Below, in pieces: positions 1-8,000 of a stretch of 64,000 bases of DNA (positions are counted from its first letter, which is position 1; the number at the start of each line of letters is the position of its first letter). The DNA comes from Clostridiaceae bacterium (lineage in GTDB: Bacteria; Bacillota; Clostridia; Oscillospirales; Acutalibacteraceae), in assembly GCA_904501755.1 (NCBI GenBank), contig CAJGBV010000003.1:44254-108253 (forward strand). The letters are read 5' to 3'. Under the pieces are notes generated by a model. That model was not told the origin of the DNA. It was given only the letters and a program-made list of their open reading frames with translations, and did no database searches. A program made the translations under genes and the position numbers.

Positions 1-1047
1 CAGATTTGTGATAAGCTACCGTCAAACATAAGAATTCTCTATGTTTCCGGTGAGGAATCAGCTATGCAGATAAAGCTTCGTGCACAGCGATTGGGTGTTT
101 TTAATGCTAATCTGTTTATTATGGCTGATAACGATACACAGGCTATTTGTGAGTACATATTAGCTGAAAAACCTGATTTAGTTATGATAGATTCTATACA
201 GACAATGCAGATTTCAGAGCTTTCTTCTTCTGCAGGAAGTATTGTTCAGGTGAGAGAATCCACCAATATGTTTTTACGGGTAGCTAAAAGCAATAATATT
301 CCCATATTTATTGTTGGTCATGTAAATAAGGGCGGTGACATTGCAGGACCTAAGGTGCTTGAACATATTGTTGATACTGTTTTGTATTTTGAGGGTGAGC
401 GTAATCAGTCCTACAGAATTCTTCGTGCTATAAAAAACCGTTTTGGCTCAACTAATGAAATCGGTGTATTTGAAATGAAGGAAACGGGACTCTGCCAAGT
501 TGAAAATCCATCTGCTGCTATACTTTCAGGAAGAGCATATAATGTTTCTGGAAGCTGTATTGCTTGCATACTTGAGGGTAGCCGTCCCATACTTTCCGAG
601 GTACAGGCTCTTGTAACATCTACAGGCTTTGGAAATGCCAGGAGAGTTGCCACAGGCTTTGATTATAACCGACTTAATATGCTGCTTGCGGTACTGGAAA
701 AGCGTATAGGTCTTCATTATTCTAATCGTGATGTTTATGTTAATGTTGCGGGTGGCCTTCGTCTTGACGAACCTGCCGCTGACCTTGCGGTTGCTCTTTC
801 TCTTGTTTCGGGACTAAGAGATACAGTAATCAGTGATGATATAATCGCATTTGGCGAAATCGGACTTTCGGGAGAACTTCGTTCAGTTTCTCGTCCTCTT
901 GATAGAGTAAAGGAGGCTGCTCGTCTTGGCTTTAAGACTTGTATTTTGCCGAAAAGCTGTCTTAAGCATTTAAAGGGTATATCTGACGATATTAATGTAA
1001 TAGGAGTATCATCCTTAAAGGAAGCAATACAACAGATAATTTTATAA
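1..1047 (+). CDS. radA: DNA repair protein RadA, 3' part (5' end outside window)
   Basis: The reading frame is open from base 1 (reads ILYVSGEES upstream of the first ATG at 64), so the gene starts before the window and the ATG at 64 is internal. RadA is a RecA-like ATPase/branch-migration factor acting in homologous recombination. The RadA-specific KNRFG motif is encoded at 433-447, preceded by the Walker B-like segment LVMIDSIQT. The C-terminal part (GFDYNRLNMLLAVLEKR onwards) is the Lon-protease-like domain that closes every RadA. The Zn-finger and Walker A lie outside the window. It ends at a hairpin shared with convergent tmcAL. Identification is firm. Confidence 0.95.
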   Translation, partial: QICDKLPSNIRILYVSGEESAMQIKLRAQRLGVFNANLFIMADNDTQAICEYILAEKPDLVMIDSIQTMQISELSSSAGSIVQVRESTNMFLRVAKSNNIPIFIVGHVNKGGDIAGPKVLEHIVDTVLYFEGERNQSYRILRAIKNRFGSTNEIGVFEMKETGLCQVENPSAAILSGRAYNVSGSCIACILEGSRPILSEVQALVTSTGFGNARRVATGFDYNRLNMLLAVLEKRIGLHYSNRDVYVNVAGGLRLDEPAADLAVALSLVSGLRDTVISDDIIAFGEIGLSGELRSVSRPLDRVKEAARLGFKTCILPKSCLKHLKGISDDINVIGVSSLKEAIQQIIL

Positions 1048-1053
1048 AGAAAT

Positions 1054-1083
1054 AGCCTTTGCATTGCAAAGGCTTTAAATTTT
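1054..1083. terminator. Bidirectional terminator between radA and tmcAL
   Basis: Inverted repeat AGCCTTTGC (1054-1062) and GCAAAGGCT (1066-1074) with a 3-nt loop, followed by a T-rich run. It sits between the convergent stop codons of radA and tmcAL and overlaps the end of tmcAL. Confidence 0.75.
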
Positions 1084-2238
1084 TATAATCGGTTGAGTGT
1101 ATTCTTTAGAACAGGGGCGAGGGGGAGTAAACGCTAATGAATATAGATCTGTTGCTATACATTCGGTACCGAAAACTTTTTTGCCAAAGCTACTCAATTT
1201 TTCGGTATCCTTGCCCGACATTATAACAGGTCTGTCGGAATTTCTTGCAATTTCTGAAACCAAAGACTCGCTTTCTTTTCTATAACCGATAATATGAATA
1301 TATGGCGGCTCTTTCTTTAAATATGAATTGTCAACCGAAAATGCGGCTGACATAATAATTCGCCGTATTCGTGCCATAGTGTAGCGCTTTGTTTTTATAT
1401 TAGTCAACAATTCATCAAACGAAGCAGAAGTTTTTATACTCTCAAAAATTCTGTTTTCAATTCCTTCACTTATGTCGGGTAGGTTCATAATATCTTCAAT
1501 ACTTAATGAGCGAAGCTTAAACATAATAGCTTTTTCTATAAGAGAAAAATCAGCACAGTCGGTATCTTTTATGATTTCTTTTACACTATGCGGAACAAAA
1601 AAACCTACTTCTTTGTTTTCCTGTATCATATTTCTAATATTGGAGGCGCTTGAGTATTTATCTGTTGTTTCTGCACTGTCGTGATTTGCACCCATTCTTG
1701 AAATTGGGGTAAAATCAATATTAAATCCAAGACTTTTAGCCGCTACAAGATATTGAACACCAAGTATGTTATTAGGCTGGCGGATAAAATCCTTGAGTTG
1801 TGGATATTGCTCATTAAATACTCTTTGTCTTGCATCGGCATAGGTATATCCCTGAGATAAATATATACCGATTTCTTTTGAAAATTTGTTTTCAAAAATT
1901 ACTTGTGCTGACTCTTCTATTAATTGCTTATTATTATTTTCAGAGCCAAATACAAGATTGTCGACAATCCCGGTTCCTTTTAAAAGGGAAATAGAGCCAT
2001 ATGCAAAATTTTCTGCTCCTGACATTGACCAACCAATTGGCAGTGAAATGACAACATCAGCACCGTTTTTTAGAGCCATTTCTGCTCGACGGTGCTTTTC
2101 CATAATTGCAATCTCGCCGCGTTGGACAAAATTACCACTCATAACACAGATGTTTTTCTTTCCGTTTTCTTTAGCTTTTGACAGAAGATATTCGTGTCCG
2201 TTGTGAAAAGGGTTAAATTCACATACAATTCCGTTCAT
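1075..2238 (-). CDS. tmcAL: tRNA(Met) cytidine acetate ligase (TmcAL/YlbM family)
   Basis: 387 residues. The N-terminus reads NGIVCEFNPFHNGHEYLL, the nucleotidyltransferase HIGH-type signature (NPFHNGH) of TmcAL. Family members use ATP and acetate to make N4-acetylcytidine at the wobble base of elongator tRNA-Met. The SGNFVQRGE segment near residue 35 also fits the family. ATG start at 2238 is preceded by AAGGAA on the minus strand. Convergent with radA and divergent from ackA; it appears to be a single-gene unit. Length is normal for the family (about 390-400). Confidence 0.9.
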   Translation of the reverse strand: MNGIVCEFNPFHNGHEYLLSKAKENGKKNICVMSGNFVQRGEIAIMEKHRRAEMALKNGADVVISLPIGWSMSGAENFAYGSISLLKGTGIVDNLVFGSENNNKQLIEESAQVIFENKFSKEIGIYLSQGYTYADARQRVFNEQYPQLKDFIRQPNNILGVQYLVAAKSLGFNIDFTPISRMGANHDSAETTDKYSSASNIRNMIQENKEVGFFVPHSVKEIIKDTDCADFSLIEKAIMFKLRSLSIEDIMNLPDISEGIENRIFESIKTSASFDELLTNIKTKRYTMARIRRIIMSAAFSVDNSYLKKEPPYIHIIGYRKESESLVSEIARNSDRPVIMSGKDTEKLSSFGKKVFGTECIATDLYSLAFTPPRPCSKEYTQPIIKI

Positions 2239-2397
2239 TTTTATTTTCCTTTTTTAAAATACTACTTGCAAAAACTTTAACAATCTATTATTATATAATA
2301 GTTAAGATGGTATTGATATTTTAATCATTTTATCACAAAGGTTAAATTTAATCAATACGAAAAATAATACGCCAATGGCGGATAGGAGTAAATTAAT

Positions 2398-3591
2398 ATG
2401 AAAATCTTTGTAGTTAATGCAGGAAGTTCTTCGCTTAAATATCAGCTTATTGATATGGAAACCGAATCTGTTCTTGCAAAGGGTATCTGTGAGAGAATCG
2501 GAACAAGCGGTGCAATTACTCATAAGGCTGCTGACGGCAGAGTTTATTCTGCTGATACTGCTATGCCTACTCATACCGAGGCTTTTGAGGCTGTTGTTTA
2601 TGCTATGACCAAAAGTGAAGCTAAGGTTATTGATTCCTTTGATGAAATCTCGGCTATCGGTCATCGTATAGTACAGGGCGGTAGTATCTTCTCTAAGTCC
2701 TGTCTTATTAATCCCACCGTTCTTGACCAGATTGATGAGCTTGGTGCTCTTGCTCCTTTACATAATCCTGCTCACGTTCTTGCAATTAAGGCATGTATTA
2801 AAACCTTTGGTGATAAGATCCCTCAGGCTGCTGTATTTGATACCTCTTTCCATCAGACAATGGAGCCTAAGGTTTATATGTTTGCTCTACCTTATGAATA
2901 TTATGAGAAATACGGTGTTAGAAAATACGGTGCACACGGTACCTCTCATCACTTTGTAAGCGACAGAGTTGCTGTTCTTGAAAACAAGGATAAAAAAGAC
3001 CTTAAGATTATTGTTTGTCATATCGGTAATGGTGCATCTATTACCGCTGTTAAGGATGGTGTTTGCTGTGATACCTCTATGGGCTTTACTCCACTTGATG
3101 GCTTTATGATGGGTACAAGAACAGGTACGCTCGACCCATCTGCACTTACCTTTATCGCAGAAAAAGAAAATCTTTCTCCTGCTCAGATTAACGATATCTG
3201 CAATAAGAAATCCGGTATGCTTGGTGTTTCGGGTGTGTCTAATGATAACCGTGACGTTTGTGCTGCTGCTGATAGTGGTAATGAAAGAGCAAAACTTGCC
3301 GTTGATATGCAGAGATATCAGATTCTTAAATTTGTAGGTTCTTATGTTGCTGCTATGAATGGTGTTGATGCTATCGCATTTACTGCGGGTATCGGTGAAA
3401 ATGATCCGGATCTGAGAGCCTATGTTTGCGAAAACCTCGGCTATTTAGGCGTTAAGATTGATGATGCTAAAAATCATATTCGTGGTGAGGAAATTAAGAT
3501 TTCTACTGATGATTCAAAGGTTAATGTATATGTAATTCCCACTAATGAGGAACTTGCTATTGCCCGTGATACATTAGCACTTATTTCTTAA
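2398..3591 (+). CDS. ackA: Acetate kinase
   Basis: 397 residues, the normal AckA length. Catalyses acetyl-phosphate + ADP <-> acetate + ATP, the energy-conserving step of acetate fermentation in the cytosol. Visible signatures are the N-terminal NAGSSSLKYQL, GHRIVQGG, VFDTSFHQTM and the AHGTSHHFVS signature. ATG start has AGGAG about 11 nt upstream. galK follows after 17 nt, so the two are probably co-transcribed. No pta is present in the window. Confidence 0.97.
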   Translation: MKIFVVNAGSSSLKYQLIDMETESVLAKGICERIGTSGAITHKAADGRVYSADTAMPTHTEAFEAVVYAMTKSEAKVIDSFDEISAIGHRIVQGGSIFSKSCLINPTVLDQIDELGALAPLHNPAHVLAIKACIKTFGDKIPQAAVFDTSFHQTMEPKVYMFALPYEYYEKYGVRKYGAHGTSHHFVSDRVAVLENKDKKDLKIIVCHIGNGASITAVKDGVCCDTSMGFTPLDGFMMGTRTGTLDPSALTFIAEKENLSPAQINDICNKKSGMLGVSGVSNDNRDVCAAADSGNERAKLAVDMQRYQILKFVGSYVAAMNGVDAIAFTAGIGENDPDLRAYVCENLGYLGVKIDDAKNHIRGEEIKISTDDSKVNVYVIPTNEELAIARDTLALIS

Positions 3592-3608
3592 TCGAAAGGT
3601 TGATTTAA

Positions 3609-4889
3609 TTGAATATTACTCAGTTAAAAGATGCAATAGCTCAGGGTAAATTTGATAATATATTTAATAAGCTGTATCCTGCTGATGTCAGCGTTGCCCG
3701 CAAAAGATATAATGATGCTCTAAATTGCTTTGAGGAAATCTTTGGTGATAGGGAAGAGGTAAGAATTTTTTCTGCACCGGGAAGAACCGAGGTTGGCGGA
3801 AACCATACCGACCATCAGCATGGCAGAGTTCTTGCAGGAAGTGTAAATCTTGACGTTATCGGTGTTGTTGCTGCTAATGACGTCAACGTTGTCCGTATAG
3901 AGTCCTTTGGATATAAGGTTGACCCTGTTGATCTGAATTTCCTTGAAAGCAGTGAGGCTGAATATGGCAAAACCAGTGCACTTATTCGCGGTTGCTGTGC
4001 TCACTTTAAAAAGTCAGGATATAATATCGGAGGTTTTGATGCTTATACCACCTCTGATGTACTTGGCGGTTCGGGACTTTCTTCATCTGCCGCCTATGAG
4101 GTGCTTATCTGTAACATATTAAGCGGTATGTTTAATAACAACGGTGTTGACAGGGTTGAAATTGCAAAGATTTCTCAAAAGGCTGAAAGAGAATATTTTG
4201 GTAAACCCTGCGGTCTTCTTGACCAGATGGCAAGCTCTCAGGGTGGATTTACCGCTATTGATTTTATGAACCCTGAAAAGCCTGTAGTTGAACAGATTTC
4301 CTTTGACCTTGCTTCTCACGGTTATACACTGTGTGTTGTTGATACTCATGGTGACCACGCCGATTTAACTCAAGATTATGCTGATATTACTATTGAGTGT
4401 AGAGAAATCAGCAATTATTTCGGCAAAGACTTTTTGAGAGATGTTGATACTGATGTATTTTTTGCTTCGATCAGTGACCTAAGAAATAAATTTGGTGACA
4501 GGGCAGTGCTTCGTGCGATTCATTTTTTTGGTGATGATAATCGTGCTGAGGAGCAAAAGGTTGCATTAAAACAGGATAACTTCAATCATTTTCTTGATTT
4601 AGTAAATGAGTCGGGAGATTCCTCCTATAAATATCTTCAGAATGTTTATTCGGCATCAAATATTAAGGCACAGGGACTGTGTCTTGCACTTTGCCTTACC
4701 GAGAAGTTTTTAAATGGTGAGGGTGCCTGTCGCGTTCACGGTGGCGGTTTTGCAGGAACAATACAGTGCTATATTCCTACCGAAAGAATAGAGCGGTACT
4801 TAAAGATGATTAACGGCGTTTTTGGTGAGGGAAGCTGCTGTATACTAAGTATCCGACCTATTGGCGGATGTGAAATTATCCCTGATTAA
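3609..4889 (+). CDS. galK: Galactokinase (GHMP kinase family)
   Basis: 426 residues, about 40 longer than the E. coli enzyme but in the range of clostridial homologues. The GALK signature GRTEVGGNHTDHQ lies near residue 55, the GHMP phosphate-binding motif LGGSGLSSSAAYE near residue 150, and the C-terminal motif CRVHGGGFAGT near residue 375. The product phosphorylates galactose at C1 (Leloir pathway entry). The start is TTG at 3609 with AAAGG about 9 nt upstream; there is no ATG at a suitable place. It lies 17 nt after ackA and is followed by a strong terminator, so ackA-galK looks bicistronic, an unusual pairing. Confidence 0.9.
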   Translation: MNITQLKDAIAQGKFDNIFNKLYPADVSVARKRYNDALNCFEEIFGDREEVRIFSAPGRTEVGGNHTDHQHGRVLAGSVNLDVIGVVAANDVNVVRIESFGYKVDPVDLNFLESSEAEYGKTSALIRGCCAHFKKSGYNIGGFDAYTTSDVLGGSGLSSSAAYEVLICNILSGMFNNNGVDRVEIAKISQKAEREYFGKPCGLLDQMASSQGGFTAIDFMNPEKPVVEQISFDLASHGYTLCVVDTHGDHADLTQDYADITIECREISNYFGKDFLRDVDTDVFFASISDLRNKFGDRAVLRAIHFFGDDNRAEEQKVALKQDNFNHFLDLVNESGDSSYKYLQNVYSASNIKAQGLCLALCLTEKFLNGEGACRVHGGGFAGTIQCYIPTERIERYLKMINGVFGEGSCCILSIRPIGGCEIIPD

Positions 4890-4914
4890 TCTAATAAATT
4901 CAATAAAATCTTTT

Positions 4915-4949
4915 AAAAAACAACAGCTTTTTCGGGCTGTTGTTTTTTT
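4915..4949 (+). terminator. Rho-independent terminator after galK
   Basis: Stem CAACAGC (4921-4927) with GCTGTTG (4936-4942), extended by A/T pairs on both sides, then a run of seven T. Confidence 0.9.
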
Positions 4950-4974
4950 GTCCATATATTTGATGAAAACTTTC

Positions 4975-5003
4975 TTGCATTGAAAAAATTTTTTTTGTAA
5001 AAT
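4975..5003 (+). promoter_or_regulatory. Sigma-A type promoter of the GH16 protein gene
   Basis: TTGCAT (4975-4980), 17-bp spacer, TAAAAT (4998-5003), followed by AGGAG at 5031-5035 and the ATG at 5044. Confidence 0.7.
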
Positions 5004-5043
5004 AATGATAGCATAATATTTTCTTTTTAAAGGAGAGTTGTTT

Positions 5044-8000
5044 ATGAAGAAATTTGTAGCTTTATTTTTAAGCACGGTCTTGTTGTTATGCACATTAATA
5101 GTTCCTATTAATATCAGTGCTGAAACAATTGACTGGTCTGCTGAACTCGATGACAAATATGTCTTCGATTTTACAAACGAGGGATATTATTCAGATTCTG
5201 CTCATAACACAAATCAAGTTACAAACAATAATTATTTGTTTGACATTTCACATCCTTGGAGTTATGGAAATGTAAGCTTCGATGCAGGTTATGGCAGAGG
5301 CAACAGAGCTATAAGCCCGGTTTGGTCTGCATTTACCAAGCAGGGTTGGGGACCTCAGGCTTGGAGTTATCCCGGAACCGCCACGATTGATGGACAGGAT
5401 GTTAATACTTATGCCGTTCATACAAATCACTCTAATTTCACTGCATATTTTACTCCTCTTAAGGAGGATGGAAAGCCTTTTGAGCTTGCTCCCGGTCATA
5501 AATATTCCGTTAAGGTAAAGTATTATATTGAGGCTGAGGATGCCGGCTCTACTCCATATATCGAATACTGTGCCGGTCTTTGTACTGACAAAGAACCACC
5601 TATCGATTATTCCGCTGCTGAGAATAAAATTAAGTTTGCCGGTGGTCGTTTTGCATGGCTTAACAATGGAGCCGGAGAAACCAGAGAAGCAACTCTGACA
5701 CTTGATTTAACTTCACTTTCAAGCGATGAAAATTATGATAATGCAACTAATACATATACTCTTACATACGGTGGCGTAGAGTATACTCTTAATAACTACT
5801 TCTACTTCGCTTTCACAAGAGGTACAGCAGATGTTCACTTTATCAACCTTGAGATTACAAGGGATGACTATACTCCTAAGGGTACCATTAATTATTACAA
5901 TGGTGATGAGCTTGTTAAGAGCGAAAAGGTTGCTACAGGTAACTATGCACCAAGCTATACTCTTGATGATACCGCTGAAAAGGTATTTGCAGGTTGGTAT
6001 ACTGATGCTGCACTAACAAATTCTGCAACAAGCGTTACTGTTGAAGAATTTGGTGTTATTAACCTTTATGCTAAATGGGAAAAGCTTGCTAACTGGGATA
6101 CCGACCTTGACAAGAAGTATGTGTTTGATATGTCTGATACAGGTTATTATTCCGACGCCACACATAGTTCAAATCAAGTTGCAAATAACAATTATTTATT
6201 TGATACCACACTTCCTTGGAATTATGGTGCCATAAGCTTTGATGCTGACTTTGGTAGAGGTGTGAGAAATATATATCCTATATTTACTGCTGCTACTACA
6301 GCAGGTTGGGGTCCTCAGGGCTATATGCAGCCGAGCACTGTTGAAGTTGATGGTATTCAGGTACCCACAATGCAAATTGCAAATGCAAACCCCGGATACT
6401 ATGTACCTTTAAAGGCTGATGGTACTCCTTTTGAACTTGCACCAAATCACACATATACCGTTAAAATCTCCTATAGAGTTACTGCTGCAGGAGCCTCTAA
6501 TAATGGCGGTAAGATGGCATTTAATATTGGTGTACCTAATGTAGGCGCTTGGGGTGGAAATAGTTTATGCTATTCCAGTGTTGATTGCGGCAACAATATT
6601 GATGCTTGGATGGCCGGCAACAACTATACATATACAGCAACTAAAGAAATTTCTACCTTAGGTATGAAAGATGATGCTAATTATAACTCTGCAGATAACA
6701 CATATAAATTAACCTATAGTGGTACTGAGTATACTCTTTACAATTATTTATCTATCACTATTACCAATTACACCAAGCCTACATTGGATATAATTTCACT
6801 TGAAATAATCCGTGATGACTATGTAGCACAGGGAACTGTGGAATATTATGATGGTGAGTCACTTCTTAAGAGTGAAGAAGTAAATATCGGAAGCTACACT
6901 CCCGGTTATACACCTAAAAAAGATGATTATGTATTTGCAGGTTGGCACAGTGATGCCGGACTCTCTAATCTTGTTGATAGCGTTACAGTTGTCGAAAACA
7001 CAACTACTAAGCTTTATGCTAAATGGGAAAAACTTGCTAACTGGGATACTGACCTTGATAAGAAGTACGTGTTTGATTTTAGTAACCCAGGCTACTTTAC
7101 CGACCAGTTAAGCAAAGCTAATGGCGGAATTCAGCTTGATTCAGCTAAACCTTGGAAGGAAACCGTAACTTTCAATGCCGGTTTTTCCAGAGGTAACAGA
7201 ACTTTGTATCCCGTTTATACAGGTATGTCCGGTAATGATTGGGGTCCACAGGCTTGGAGCCAGCCCGGAACAGTTACTGATGGTGGTTCTACAGCAAGCA
7301 CTTGGCACATTCATGGTGCTCATTCTTCTAACACATCTGTTTTTGTTCCTTTAAAATCTGACGGAACTCCCTTTGAACTTGCTCCCGGTCATAAGTATTC
7401 TATTTATGTCAAATATTATATAGAGACAGAAGATTCTGGAAAGCAACCATTTTTGGAATACTGTGCCGGTCTATATATGAACGGTGCAATGAAGGTTGAT
7501 TATTCAGGTTGGACTAATCCTCTGAAAATAGCCGGTAATCGATTTGCCTGGCTTGATAATGGAACCGGAGAAACAAGAGATGTGACTTTATCTCTTGATT
7601 TAACTTCACTTTCCGGTGATGAAAATTATGATTATGCAACCAATACTTATACTCTCACATACGGTGGCACAGAGTATACCCTTTATAACTATTTCTACTT
7701 TGCCTTAATGAACGGTACAGCAGATGTTCATTTCGTTAGTCTTGAGATTACAAGGGATGACTATGTCGAAACAAGAACCGGTGATGTTGTTTACTATGAC
7801 GAAGATGGCATAACCGTTATTAACACCGACACAGCTATTGTTGGTGATTATGCTGTTGATTATATCCCCGAAGCTGTTGAAGGTAAGTACTTTATGGGTT
7901 GGTATACCGATGAGGCTCTTACTAATGAAGCTGGCTCAACCATTACTCTTACCCAGGACGGTATCAAGCTTTACTCCAAGTGGGAGAGAGACGGTAATTG

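Noticed and set aside
2239..2397. Sigma-A promoters for tmcAL and ackA
   Set aside because: TATAAT-like boxes exist on both strands, but no -35 at acceptable spacing could be paired with them.
5038..5043. TTG start two codons upstream of the GH16 gene ATG
   Set aside because: AGGAG would lie only 2 nt from this codon; the ATG at 5044 has proper spacing and starts a normal signal peptide.
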